Assembly: GCF_016745235.1 (NCBI RefSeq)
Contig: NZ_JAELVM010000001.1
Coordinates: 1,315,856 to 1,379,855 of the forward strand
From: Chryseobacterium endalhagicum
GTDB lineage: Bacteria; Bacteroidota; Bacteroidia; Flavobacteriales; Weeksellaceae
Length of the DNA: 64,000 bases
Direction: 5' to 3'
The notes under the pieces were generated by a model. It was given only the letters and a program-made list of their open reading frames with translations, was not told the origin of the DNA and made no database searches. Positions 25,565 through 36,600 of this stretch are shown piece after piece. Each line of letters starts with the position of its first letter. Position 1 is the stretch's first letter. Both the position numbers and the translations under genes were made by a program.

Positions 25565-27127
25565 ATGAAAAAATTATTTACATCAGCGGTTTTTGCCCTG
25601 ATCATAAGCATGCACGCCAATGCACAGGAAAAAATGTACTTTGATGAAAACTGGGAGAAAACCACTCAGAGCAAAATGCAGTATTACCGGGAAACAGAAC
25701 GTAAAGGAAAACTTACTTTAATCAGAGACTTTTATAAGAACGGAACACTTCAGATGGAAGGTCTTGTTTCTGATGCTACACCGGGAAATGAAGTCTATGA
25801 GGGTAAAATCACCTGGTACACTGCGGAAGGCAAAGTATTGAGTACAGGGACATTCTCCGGAGGTAACCAGGTAGGACCGGCTAAGACTTTTGATCAGCAG
25901 GGAAGAGTGCAGGAGGATTTGGTTTATAAAGCAGACGGTACTTTTACAGGGACCATCTACAACTATAAAAACCCGGAAGAAATGTCTTATAACAATACGA
26001 TTACCACGTATGATACTCCCGACAGTTTCAAATCGGTTGTATATGATGAAGATATTAAAGGAATCCGTTATGAAACCATCAGCAACAGCAAAGAAGAACT
26101 GTTTGAAACTAAATACTATGGCGATAAAGGAAAATACATCGGATCAAACAGCTCCGGAAGTTCCAGCGATAAAGTATTGGTAGAGTATTATCAGGACCCG
26201 ATGAAGGTTTCCAAAATTGAAAAACAGAACAAAGACGGAATCGTAACGGAAACGACCATCTACTCCAAAAACGGTGGAATTCTTCAGGAAGAAAAGAAAA
26301 ACAAAAAAGGAGGCTATCAGAAAACCTATGATGAAACGGGTAAGCAGATTGGTAACCTTACCTACCTATATGATAAAGAAATTGAGTATTACAAGCCACA
26401 GGACGGCGAGGATTATCAGTTTAATTATGAATTTTCCGGATTCTCGGCTATCGATGTTTATAAAAACGGATCTTTAGTCCTGAGTAAATTTTTTGATGAA
26501 AATGGAAAATTATCTACCGAACAGGTTATAAAAGATGAGATGCCCCAGGAGATCAGATATTATCATCCGGACGGAAAGTTAAAAGGGGCAGTGACTTATA
26601 AAGAGGGTATACCTTATGATGGAGCTTTGTACGAGGAACTTGTTGAACAGCAGTATAAAGATGGTCTTTTAATATACTTAAAATCTTTCAGAGAGGAGGG
26701 GAAATTAAAAGTGGAAACAAAGATTAATGCAAATCAGACCGTTTATAATTCTACGATTTATGATGAAAACGGTGCTGTTGCATACACCTACAGCCAGCCG
26801 GTGGAACAGGAGAGTGGCTTCACCGCACAGATTGTGCAATATGCCAAAGGAAAAGCCGCCAATAAAGCAGTGGTAAAGGATGGCATTCTTCAAAGCGGAA
26901 AAATTAAATATAAATCCGAATATGGTTCAAAAGAGCTGGAACGCAGTGGAAAATGGGTTCTGATCAAACTTTTTGACCTTGAAGGAAAATTAACTCAGGA
27001 AGGTAAAATTCTTGCAGAAACGATAGAGGACAATTCTTACAGTTCTTTAAATACTTTTCTCACAGAGGCTGATCTTCAGTACGAATTTTCCGGACCTATA
27101 TTAGCCGCTGATCCAGCATCACCATGA
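25565..27127 (+). CDS. Secreted YwqK/MORN-type repeat protein
   Basis: A 520-residue protein with signal peptide MKKLFTSAVFALIISMHANA. It consists largely of repeats of about 22-25 residues of the MORN_2/YwqK sort: FYKNGTLQMEGLV, WYTAEGKVLSTGTFSGGNQVGPAKTFDQQGRVQEDLVY, FFDENGKLSTEQVI, YYHPDGKLKGAVTY. YwqK-like proteins were named for a putative antitoxin, but most are of unknown function; the fold is a beta-hairpin solenoid. It overlaps the next gene by four bases (ATGA), so the two are coupled. No toxin gene is close by. Confidence 0.8.
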   Translation: MKKLFTSAVFALIISMHANAQEKMYFDENWEKTTQSKMQYYRETERKGKLTLIRDFYKNGTLQMEGLVSDATPGNEVYEGKITWYTAEGKVLSTGTFSGGNQVGPAKTFDQQGRVQEDLVYKADGTFTGTIYNYKNPEEMSYNNTITTYDTPDSFKSVVYDEDIKGIRYETISNSKEELFETKYYGDKGKYIGSNSSGSSSDKVLVEYYQDPMKVSKIEKQNKDGIVTETTIYSKNGGILQEEKKNKKGGYQKTYDETGKQIGNLTYLYDKEIEYYKPQDGEDYQFNYEFSGFSAIDVYKNGSLVLSKFFDENGKLSTEQVIKDEMPQEIRYYHPDGKLKGAVTYKEGIPYDGALYEELVEQQYKDGLLIYLKSFREEGKLKVETKINANQTVYNSTIYDENGAVAYTYSQPVEQESGFTAQIVQYAKGKAANKAVVKDGILQSGKIKYKSEYGSKELERSGKWVLIKLFDLEGKLTQEGKILAETIEDNSYSSLNTFLTEADLQYEFSGPILAADPASP

Positions 27128-27708
27128 TCAATAATAAACTTTTAACCCTATCCCTTTTTACCGCCCTCACCATTATAAGTTGTCAGAGCGATAAAAAAGA
27201 ACAACCCAAAAACGAAATAACCCGAAAACCCACCAATCATAAACCATCCAGCCAACCGCAGGAAAATCATTCACCAAAATCAAATCCCAATATAAAGGAC
27301 AACGTGGTTTTATCACAAAAACACAGTCCAAACTCAATTTCCTGCGATTTGGATGGAGATCAATTACCGGACACGGTGAAAATTGTTCAAAACACAGACA
27401 ATAAAAAATACGGCCTGGAAATTATGTTCGGCAACAAAAAAGTGGAATATCTGGGCATGGGAAAAGAGATTTTGGGTCAGGGATTTGATGATATAGACTG
27501 GGTCGGCGTGTTTGAAAAAGCGCCTAAAGGTGAAATCTACTGGAATAACGTCAATGAAAATGGAGACATCATGAGCGACGAAGAGGTAAAGGAATCCGAT
27601 AAAATCAAACTGCCTAATGACGGGATTTTTATTCATCAGGAAGAAGCCTGTGGCGGCGGAATCATCTATTTGAAAGACGGAAAATTTGAATGGATACAGC
27701 AGGAGTAG
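27124..27708 (+). CDS. Lipoprotein of unknown function
   Basis: A 194-residue lipoprotein (MINNKLLTLSLFTALTIISC, Cys20) with a long Lys/Pro/Asn-rich linker (about 22-60). The globular part starts with an EF-hand-like ISCDLDGDQLPDTVKIVQ and ends GIIYLKDGKFEWIQQE. The DLDGDQLPD block is the kind found in repeat-type calcium-binding loops of exported proteins. It starts inside the stop of the YwqK-like gene (ATGA), so it is translated with it. It may be a partner that tethers or inhibits that protein; that is a guess. Confidence 0.75.
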   Translation: MINNKLLTLSLFTALTIISCQSDKKEQPKNEITRKPTNHKPSSQPQENHSPKSNPNIKDNVVLSQKHSPNSISCDLDGDQLPDTVKIVQNTDNKKYGLEIMFGNKKVEYLGMGKEILGQGFDDIDWVGVFEKAPKGEIYWNNVNENGDIMSDEEVKESDKIKLPNDGIFIHQEEACGGGIIYLKDGKFEWIQQE

Positions 27709-27850
27709 AATAGCCGGATGTATACAAGTTTTAATAAGTGTTCATCGGAAATCCGAAAATTTAAAAACTTTTAAGTATTATTGAAAGAAGTAAGAGTAGG
27801 TATCCAAAACCAAATTCCTATTGTAAAGAACTTAAAGCCAAATAAAAACG

Positions 27851-28318
27851 ATGAGAATCAATTATTCAATGCTGCTGTATCTTTTATGCATTCCTTTAGG
27901 ATGGAATTTTGCCTTGTCCGGTGTTGAAAATTTGTCTGTTTCACGGACCATATGTTTCATGATAGCCTTATTGATGACCATTTATGGAGGATTTCTTAAT
28001 GCGAAACATCAAATGAAATACCGGTCTGTTCTTTGGATATTTTTCGTCAATCTGCTTTTAATATTGGGGTATATCATTTCAAATGGAGGCACTGGAAATG
28101 CTTCTATATTCGGTGGCGACAATTGGACATTAGGCTTTTTTCTGATGCATTATTGGCTAAATATGCATTGGACTTATTTAGGCTTTTTAAATCTTCCATT
28201 GTTCGATGATGATTTTACCTTCTTATTGATTGGAATGTGCAGTTCTTTTCTATTTCCGTCGATTGGTTTTCTGATAGGGAAATTTTGGTACAAAAGATCA
28301 GATAATCTGATGAAGTAA
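27851..28318 (+). CDS. Small integral membrane protein
   Basis: A 155-residue protein with four hydrophobic segments (MLLYLLCIPLGWNFAL, TICFMIALLMTIYGGFL, SVLWIFFVNLLLILGYIIS, FTFLLIGMCSSFLFPSIGFLIG) and no extended soluble domain. It resembles no family that I recognise. It follows the lipoprotein gene by 140 bases and ends before a terminator. Function unknown. Confidence 0.65.
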   Translation: MRINYSMLLYLLCIPLGWNFALSGVENLSVSRTICFMIALLMTIYGGFLNAKHQMKYRSVLWIFFVNLLLILGYIISNGGTGNASIFGGDNWTLGFFLMHYWLNMHWTYLGFLNLPLFDDDFTFLLIGMCSSFLFPSIGFLIGKFWYKRSDNLMK

Positions 28319-28381
28319 AGAAGTAGTAATAGTTTTACTTTCTGAAATTGAAGTAAAGGATTTAGTAATTGATATATTTAG

Positions 28382-28412
28382 AATCCCTCGATGAGTTGAG
28401 GGATTTTTGTTT
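28382..28412 (+). terminator. Rho-independent terminator
   Basis: An 8-bp perfect stem AATCCCTC / GAGGGATT with an 8-base loop, followed by TTTGTTTTTG. It closes the plus-strand run ending at 28318. Confidence 0.8.
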
Positions 28413-28465
28413 TTGCAGAGTAAAACTATTAACCACATTTGACGAGTGGTTGTAATACAGTAAGA

Positions 28466-28912
28466 CTAAATGACGTCCATGATCATCGTGTATTTATCAA
28501 TTCCTTTACTAAATCCGTCCGGGACAATCTCTACCGTTCTAAACCCATTCTTTTTATAAAATTCAGCGGTATGCTGAGAGGTTTCAATTTTGTAGGGAAT
28601 AGAAGGATAGGTCTTTTTTAACAAATCGATCCTGTATTGGGTAAAGGCTTTTCCAATTCCTTTTCCATGGTAATCGGCATGAACCATTCCCCAGGATAAT
28701 CCTCCACGATTGTCCCTTGTATCTAAGAAAAATCCACCACATCCTATTACGTGACCATCAATTTTTACCACAAAGTAATTCTCTTCAGTATCATCATCCA
28801 GAAAGCTTTCAAAGAGCGGCAATTCTTCGCTCGCAAAAAATTTAGGTTGATTACTCTTAAAGATTTTAATACAATCTTCTCTGAAAATTTTGGTGTAATT
28901 GATGATTTTCAT
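28466..28912 (-). CDS. GNAT family N-acetyltransferase
   Basis: A 148-residue acetyl-CoA dependent acetyltransferase. The core shows NYFVVKIDGHVIGCGGFFLD, GGLSWGMVHADYHGKGIGKAFTQYRID (with the H-G-K-G-I-G acetyl-CoA binding loop) and the C-terminal ETSQHTAEFYKKNGFRTVEI. The acceptor is unknown. It is convergent with the upstream membrane-protein gene and stands alone. Confidence 0.85.
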   Translation of the reverse strand: MKIINYTKIFREDCIKIFKSNQPKFFASEELPLFESFLDDDTEENYFVVKIDGHVIGCGGFFLDTRDNRGGLSWGMVHADYHGKGIGKAFTQYRIDLLKKTYPSIPYKIETSQHTAEFYKKNGFRTVEIVPDGFSKGIDKYTMIMDVI

Positions 28913-29159
28913 AAATAGGTGTTGGGTAGTAGCAAGATACGGGAAATTTTGTAATTGTGGTTTTGGTATATTAAGTTAGAGGTTTGCTGTCCTCAGTTGG
29001 CGCAAGCGTCATACTTTTGTCCAGAAACTCTAATCGAATATGAGTCAGAGACTTACGATAGCGTGGAAGGTAGAATATAAAGAGGAGAATTATCAATAAT
29101 GTAGAAAATAGCTTATCTGGATCTGTCTTACACTTTTGGGTGATTTTTTAAAGTATCTA
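28913..29159. other. Intergenic region with a degenerate REP-type palindrome
   Basis: No gene. The sequence GTTGGCGCAAGCGTCA at about 28995-29012 is a diverged relative of the GCTGGCGCGAGC palindromes found near 52 kb. Confidence 0.35.
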
Positions 29160-29189
29160 TTGTCAAAATTAAATATTTCTTTAGATTTG
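29160..29189 (+). promoter_or_regulatory. Promoter of the 75-residue protein gene
   Basis: TTG at 29160-29162 and TAGATTTG at 29182-29189, 19 bases apart: a full match to the Bacteroidota promoter consensus. The expected transcript starts about 25 bases before the ATG at 29219. Confidence 0.6.
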
Positions 29190-29218
29190 ATCATAATAAC
29201 CCATAAAAAACTACAACC

Positions 29219-29446
29219 ATGCTTATCGAATTTAAACAAATTAATAATTTGCTTATCTCTGTTAATTTTAATCACATCTGTTCATTTGAGTCACATCCCA
29301 AAGGTGGAACTATAATAAGGACAATAGATGGATTTTCTTTTGTTGCCGCCGATCCATACAATTTAGTGGGCAATAAAATCCTAAATATGATTAAACCAAG
29401 ACCGAGATCAAAGGCAACAGATGAGACAAAGAAATCTAAAGCTTAA
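29219..29446 (+). CDS. Small cytoplasmic protein of unknown function
   Basis: A 75-residue protein, MLIEFKQINNLLISVNFNHICSF..., with a predicted small beta domain and a basic tail (IKPRPRSKATDETKKSKA). The pattern of an N-terminal strand, a turn, and GGTIIRTIDGFSFVAADPYNLV recalls FlbD-like or small RNA/DNA-binding folds, but only loosely. A consensus promoter before it and a hairpin terminator just after it argue strongly that this is a real single-gene transcript despite its size. Confidence 0.65.
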   Translation: MLIEFKQINNLLISVNFNHICSFESHPKGGTIIRTIDGFSFVAADPYNLVGNKILNMIKPRPRSKATDETKKSKA

Positions 29447-29449
29447 GTG

Positions 29450-29480
29450 ATCAGCCTTCTCTTAGAGAGGGCTTTTTTTT
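29450..29480 (+). terminator. Rho-independent terminator
   Basis: A 9-bp stem AGCCTTCTC / GAGAGGGCT (one G-U pair) with a 3-base loop, followed by TTTTTTTT. It lies directly behind the 75-residue protein gene. Confidence 0.85.
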
Positions 29481-29532
29481 GTGTTTAATTCAAGCACTGC
29501 AACTGCGTATAATTACTGAAAAGGGTAAATGA

Positions 29533-30006
29533 TTATTTAAGAAGCGACCATATTAAAACTCCAATTCCCGCATAAGCCGTCACCGTAATAATATCAGCGA
29601 TGGGTTGTGAAAAACGTTTTTCCGCAATTTTCTCACTATTGATCTGGTTCTTATGGAATTTCAGAATTTTCTTAGGATTACTGATTGGGTGGGCCACCAG
29701 ACTGTCGCTTTCCCACTTGTCAACGATGATTTTATAGCTCTTGCCATCAACATCAATTTTATATTTTTTATTAGAGGCAAGTTTCTCCTGAACATTGATT
29801 GGAACAGGTGCTGGTTGTGAGTTCTGACTTTGAGATTCCGATATTGAACTTTTCACTTGCTCAGAAGAAGCATTATTAGCAAGAGCTGCATTCCTTTTAG
29901 AGTCCTGCTTATTATCGGTCGCCGGATCCGCTGGCTTTTTAACCTGGTACGTATAGCAGCTGCTAAGACAAAATGATATGATGATGAGATAAAAATTCTT
30001 TCGCAT
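29533..30006 (-). CDS. Lipoprotein with C-terminal membrane segment
   Basis: A 157-residue protein with a lipobox (MRKNFYLIIISFCLSSC, Cys17), a long Ser/Gln/Asn/Pro-rich linker (about 25-75), a small beta unit (YKIDVDGKSYKIIVDKWESDSLVAHPI, a fold repeated in many Bacteroidota proteins), and a hydrophobic C-terminus (IADIITVTAYAGIGVLIWSLL) that may insert in a membrane. A TAAATTTG box at 30011-30018 on this strand sits 5 bases before the ATG, which would give a leaderless transcript. Function unknown. Confidence 0.7.
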   Translation of the reverse strand: MRKNFYLIIISFCLSSCYTYQVKKPADPATDNKQDSKRNAALANNASSEQVKSSISESQSQNSQPAPVPINVQEKLASNKKYKIDVDGKSYKIIVDKWESDSLVAHPISNPKKILKFHKNQINSEKIAEKRFSQPIADIITVTAYAGIGVLIWSLLK

Positions 30007-30136
30007 GGACCAAATTTAAGAATTAAACGGAATATTTGGCATTTTCTTTTGTAAGATCCTGTTAAAAAAATCCCTCCAATAGTACAAGCGTTGGTTCTGC
30101 CTCAAAAAGTTTATTTAAACATTACTGTCCAATAGA

Positions 30137-30270
30137 CGAAGAAATCATCAATCCTTAATTAATTCGATGAAACGCACCTTTTAACCGTCTGCTTAATCAG
30201 CGATGAAATCGCCACTCTTTGCTCCCCTTAAAATTATAAGAGTTATAATAAGACCTTTGCGTCTAAAAAA
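30137..30270. repeat. Partial copy of the 184-bp repeat element
   Basis: It aligns with the element at 30336 from an interior point to its right end (blocks AATTCGATGAAACGC, TCAGCGATGAAATCGCC, TTTGCTCCCCT, ATAAGAGTTATAATA, CCTTTGCGTC). The left end is missing. Confidence 0.65.
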
Positions 30271-30335
30271 CTTTACATACTGTCCAATTTCCCTCTAGTT
30301 CCAAAGTGATAAAATGTAGCTAAACCATATAGAAT

Positions 30336-30511
30336 TTTTATTCACGCAAAGGTTTATTTCAATACCGTATAGTTTAGGAGGCAAAGAGAGAATCAATCAA
30401 AGATTGATTCGATTAAGCGTATGTTTTATCCGTCCGCTTAGTCAGCGATGAAATCGCCCCCTTTGCTCCCCTCAAAATCATAAGAGTTATAATAGAACTT
30501 TGCGTCAAAAT
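30336..30511. repeat. Second full copy of the 184-bp repeat element
   Basis: Bounded by CACGCAAAGG at the left and CTTTGCGTCAAAA at the right, with the interior hairpin AATCAatcaaagATTGATT and the same blocks as the copies at 18011 and 30137. It lies directly downstream of the giant operon. Nothing coding is seen in 30007-30630. Confidence 0.7.
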
Positions 30512-30630
30512 CTCCCACAGATCCCGCTGATTACACAAATTTATTTGCATAGCATAAGTAGTGTCATTTGTGAACTTATTCGTGAAATTCGTGTTTAAAA
30601 GCATTTCATCTTTAAAATCATTAAATAAAA

Positions 30631-30664
30631 ACCAAAACCCTCACAATAGCAAGGGTTTTTTGGT
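30631..30664. terminator. Terminator of the giant operon
   Basis: The hairpin ACCAAAACCCT / AGGGTTTTTTGGT with a 10-base loop; on the minus strand it is followed by TTTTTATTTAA. It lies 30 bases after the stop of the 3631-residue gene. Confidence 0.8.
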
Positions 30665-30693
30665 ATACTTCATATATTGAAATTAAAGCTTTG

Positions 30694-33600
30694 TTAAGCA
30701 TTCATATCTGTAATATTCTTATAATAGAGTATGACGTCTTTAAGCTCTATCAGCGGCAACTTACTTTCGCTGAGCGATGAGAAAACGGCTATATCGATCT
30801 GCAGCCAGGCCCCGTTGTTCACAGGCTGATGCTGACTATACCATGTTTTAAGCGTATTGGCCAGACGGCACACAAACGGGTCGGAGTCGCTGAAAGATGG
30901 TTGGCATCCTCCGGCAGGAATCTCATAATCCGTTGGAATCTCGAAAGTGAACGGTGCTGCCAGTAACACAGGCAGTTCTATCGCAGGGAGCAGATCTCCT
31001 GATGAGGCCAGCAGAGGATAATTCCATGAGACGCTGAGTTTCACCAATTGCTCTGCCAGTTCATCGTACGTAAAGAAAGTACTGAAGAAGTTGGCCAGTT
31101 GCTGTGCAAGCGGAAGGTTCAGTCCTGTATCATTATTAATCCTTGCAATATCAAAGGTATCGTCGCTGCTGAGCAGTGGGATCAGCTTATTGGAGAACCT
31201 TACCAGCGGGGTACGGTAAATAAAGTCGTTCACTGTCGGATTATAAGGCACGAGGTCTTCATTACGTATGATAGACAGACCTGCCCACGCATACTGGAAC
31301 TGTAAAACATTCAGTGCATCTACATTGACATTACGCGATGGAATATTGAAGGATTCTTCCCATGACAGATAGGTTTTATCTGCGGCCTGATACCAATACG
31401 AATTAGGAATAGGCACCCCTTTCTTATCGGTGGCATTCACTTTTGTATAATTATCAATCGTCACGTAAGGGGTTTGCGGCAGTTCTGCTTCCAGTACTGC
31501 TTTAGTACCACGATATAACAACAGATCACTGGCAGACATATCCACAGAAGGTACAATGGTTACCAGCAGGCGGTTGTCGAAATCAGTATCATCTGTCTGG
31601 CGGATGATGAAATCGTAGGCTCGGGCAGTACCATTGCTGTTAGGGTTGCCGAAAAGCAGACTATTGAATTCGCTCCAGGCAATCGCAAGGTTATTGGATA
31701 AAGTAACCATGGTTTGTAATGCATAATAAGCATTCTCCAGATTAGTATCACTGCTGTCTGATTGAGCATTAATCAGTTTCAGATAACGGTTGAAATCATC
31801 CAGTACCTGTGGCCAAACGGTGACGAACTGTGCCAGATCACTGAAAAGGTCGCGGGAAGGTGCTCCGAACATTTTTGCGGAAGGATTCGGAATCATATTG
31901 AACTCAATATCAGAGAATATCTTGTCCTGCGCAGCCTGATCTTCGGTATAGGAATAGGTGAAATCCCATTCGGATGCTTTGGCCAGACGCGTTTTGGTGG
32001 TGTCGCCTTCCACAGATACTCCTTTGCCTGTTTGTGTGGTCAATGTAGGCGGTGTAGGATAGTTTCGTAGCACTACAGGAATATCTACATTACCTAAGCT
32101 TTGCTGCAGAGATGAAGCAACAGAGGCCGCTTTAAGCGTATTGCTGTTACTGCTAACATCAGCAGGAATAATAAAAGTAAGCCAGTTAGAGCCCTGATAG
32201 CCGTTGATCCCTGCCACATCACTGATGTCGCATTCCACATGCGTCACTACATAGGTCATATCCAGATCTACGCTGGTAAATTCCTTCGCATTTTTAGTCG
32301 TAAAGCTGAAGGTAAGGAAGGAATCCGTATCGGTGGCATCCTTTTCATTCAGCTGTATCTTGGAGGTGGAGATGCTGTATTCTTTTGCTTCACCATCTGT
32401 TTTATTACCAATTACCGGGGTACCATAAAGACGTGGCGGTGTTTGATAGCTGCCGGATGCCACAAAGTCTGATTCCGCTGTTACTTCAAATTGGACCAGA
32501 GCATTGACGGTGTAGGCATTGCCAAGCTGGTTGAGCAATTGCTGTTCAAATTTATCTTTCGCATTGCCAAGGCTGGTATGGTCACCCGATGCAGTTGAAA
32601 CATATGGTGCTGTAAGTACAGGCTCCACTTCCGAAGCAATGGCTCCGGCCAGTTTAGTCTTAGCATTGGTAATGGCTTGAAGGTAAGTATTGGCATCAAT
32701 GCCCTGTGCATCCAGCCATGTTTTTTCTTCATTTGATTTCAACTGATCCACAAGGAAAGCGGGTATAGCATAATCTGCGCTCAGGAACACATCAATGGCA
32801 TTGAGGGATTGTGAGCCCCAGTTATCCATATCTATCCCTGTAAACGTCTGCACTTCACCTTTGCTGCAATCCAGACCCTGGCCTGTCAGATAATCACATA
32901 TAGGGACGCCAGCTTTGGAAACAAGACTTGTCGCCAATGGCTTAGGCGCATAGAATACGGCATTCAGCAAACTGTACGTATAGATATTGATTCTGTACTG
33001 ATTAAATTGTTCTTCCGTAAGTTGTTGCTGCAAAGCAGTGTCAAACAGATCTCTGCTGTCATACAGAGTATCAATCAACGTATTGATCGCAGTGGTCACA
33101 TCGCCCGGCACGCCGTCTGCTGTCAGCTGTGCAATAGAGTCAGCCGTCAGCTGATAAGTACCTGCCTGATTGACTTGCCAGTAAATACCCTGACCGGATC
33201 TTAAGCCCATGCGGACTACAAATACAGCCTGGTTATTGGCACCTCCTGCTGTTGAAGCATTCGTACCGATGGCGATCTTCAGTTCGTAATTACCAACACT
33301 TAAAAAGGCAGCTTCAAACAGGGCAGCAAACTCATTCAGACTGTACTGCGGATCAGTGCCGTCCTGTGCAGTTGTAGACATCGTTTTCGGTTTCACCTGC
33401 GTAAGAGCCTGGGTGACCAAAGTACTGTCTTTAAAGTCGGTATTCACATAATTCAGGTCTCGGTAAAAATCAAGATTCACAGTGAGCTGCAAGATGGAAT
33501 GGGTATCGATATCTGCTGCATTAACCGGGCTGGTGAGCGGGTTCATAACCGGAGCCGTACCCTGATTCCCCTGGCTGCGTGCAGACAAATACGTATAAAT

Positions 33601-36600
33601 ATCTTTTACAAATTGTAATAACTGGTTAAACTGGTCTCCGGACAGATTGGTGGCTTTACCAGGAGTAAGCGATGTACTGAGGGTCGCAGTCAAAGTATTC
33701 TTACCATCTACCGGATTTAACTGGGTCAGTTGATAATATACATTCGTGTACGTCAGTAAATCATTGGCGGCATTCTGTTTCCAGTCTTGCTGCTGGTCTG
33801 CCGGTACATCAGGAAGCTCGTTATAGCGTTGCGTATTAAAGTTGAATTCCAGCTTCAGTTCCGGTTCATTATCGGTACCGAGGTCAAACAAATAACTCAG
33901 CTCCACACTTGGCCATTTACTCAGTCCTTTCAGCTCATCCACATAACCTGTCTGAATAGGAGGGTTATTGATTGGTGTGGCAGGATCCAGCTCCGGATCA
34001 CTGAATGGAGTAACCGTTTGGTTGCCGTAATAATCTACCCAGTCAAAATGTACCTGCACCGGATGACCTATACCACGGTAAGGGTTTCCATCTTCCTGCG
34101 GATAGCCGGCCGGATAGGTCATAAAAGCATTAGGCTTAGCGAACTTGGCAATAGGCACCACCTGGTTGTAATACCATATCAGATCGTCGTCGCCGTTGCT
34201 GTCGTCTGTTTTACCCAGTACATCGTCCTGTGTCTGTGGCTTGGCAGGTCCTGCTGGTAAGCCTACAATACTTTCCGTAAACCAACTGTTCTCTACCACC
34301 TGATAACTCAGAAGGTTGTACATATTGTTGAGGTACACTTCTGCATAATCAGGATCCGTTACTTTAGGTTGTTTGTCCGGATCAGGGTTAGGATTCGTGC
34401 GGTTCAGATCGAAACCGGCAGTACCTTGCTGTACGGTGGTTACCTTATGCAGGATCTGATCGTTGATGCTAAGCGTGGTAGGATTCACAAAGATGTTCAC
34501 CACATCCCTTGCAGCCCAGGCCATAGCAGCCATGTCTATAAAGTAATAGGAAGCAATGGTTTCGAAGGTAGCACCTGCTTTACCACCGATGGTATATTGT
34601 ACCTGAGGTAACAATATGAGCTGCCAAAGCGGAAGGTTATTCCAGTCGCTGATACCCGGATTGAGCTGTTGAATAGCCGCTGCATCCACTGCATAATAGG
34701 CCGCAATGGAGCTCAATGAATTGCCGGGACCGTTAGTTCCTACTTCGGCTACCAGTCCGTTAAAGGTGATAACAGGTACAGGATATTGTGCAGGGTTTGT
34801 TGCATCTGCTTTAGTGTTGAGGACTACTTTTTTATTCAGCTCTACCAGTTCGGCAGGCAGTATATTGAAGCGGGCCGTAATGCTATCGATCGTGTCATCA
34901 GGAGTGTTAACATAGTACGACAATCCTTTCTGCATTTCGCTTTGTGCATAGACCACGCAGGAGTTCGCATCGATCTTATCGCCTGTTACGGCGCAGGTCA
35001 TATAATCAGTTGGTTTGTTGTTGTATTGGCTGCTGTAAGTGACCAGGAGACGTACATTAGCCGTATCCCCTTTACCGAACACACTGGAAGGAAAACCTGT
35101 GTTGCCTTCGGTCTCGTTGTACATCAGGTAATAGCCTCCTGAACGGGTAATGCTGCACTCCCAAAGCAGGCGGATAAAATCGTAGATACTGTTCAGTACA
35201 CCTGTGGTAGGCGCTGCGTCAGCTTCCTCTCTTGCTGCCATTTTCAGGGTAGCGGTATCCGGATTGGTTTCAGTAGAGAGATTGGCCTGTACAATAAATG
35301 TTTTCATATGCTCCATGCCAACAGATAATAATCCGTCTGAGCCTTCATACAGCCATTGTATATCAACGATCTTATCCGTGTTATTGTTAGCTGATTTTGG
35401 ATCTAATGCCAGCAACAGTCTTTGCAGAATAGTTGCATCAGCCTCACTTGCCCCCAGAAGTTCATAGCTGTAAGCATTTACCGAAGCGGTAGAATCAGTA
35501 TCCAGAAGTTTAAGCTCTATATCTACCATCGTACTCCATCCGTAGTAAGAAGATGGCCAGTAATCCATCACCCCTTTGGCGGCATCGTACTGTCCTATCT
35601 GAACACTGAACGCTGAGCCTTGTTCTTTAGGCAGTGCCAGCTGGTTGAGCAGACCGGAAGGGAACTGCCAGATCAGCGGCGATACATTGCTTTGGTCTCC
35701 CGGAGATCCGTAAGGTAAATTCAACGCTCCTGATGTCTGCCATTTCGTAGTAGTCTGGAAGGTATATTGTACCGCCTGCAGGTTAAAAGGCTGCATAGGG
35801 GCAAGTTCCAGTACATCCGGCTGTATACCCGTTTCCTGTGCATAGGTAAGCAGGGTACTGATTTGGTTAAGATCGTCAGATGTTAAGGTGATATCGAGGG
35901 TATTGCCACCTTCTTCCCTCATTGTTTTTCCGTTGAACTGCAGCCAGCTTAATGAATTGTTGATCAGCTGTATCGAGAAGTCTGCAGGTATCGTAGCAGG
36001 CAGGGCAAATTCCTGGCCAGTCAATGAATACAGGGCACAATTGGCACCGGTACAAGGTGAACCGGCCGAAAGGGTAAGACCCGGAAGAGTGGTAGGCAGA
36101 CGCATACCGTGTAATTGATAGCGCGATACCATACCAGACAGTTGTCCGTAAGAATTATTATCGGTAAAGTATTCCAGAATGCTTCCTACGGTAAGGTATT
36201 GCAGACCCGGAATATTGGCATTGGTATATCCTTCGCCGTCGTAGAAGAATTTGTCCTGCTGCTGGTTGGCATAATTGGTGGCCAGCAGGGCTGCCGTAGT
36301 ATTATATTGTTGTGCCAGAGTATCCAGTGTGTCGGCCTCAGCAGCATCGCCGAAGGAAACGGTTGTATGGATAAACGGTTGCACCAGTACCTGACCCAGC
36401 GGCTGGACTTGCAGGGCCTGTACCTGTAGATTACCCGCAAGGTCCTGAGGGGTAACCGTAGCATTTGCTAATATGGAAATAGCAGCTGCCATGCTGGTAA
36501 GCGTATCACCCTGTACAATAGTGTATGGGATCGTATTATATTCAAAGCTGTTACCTGCAATGAATAATCCCGGGGTCATCTGATTTTGCATTAACAGGGC

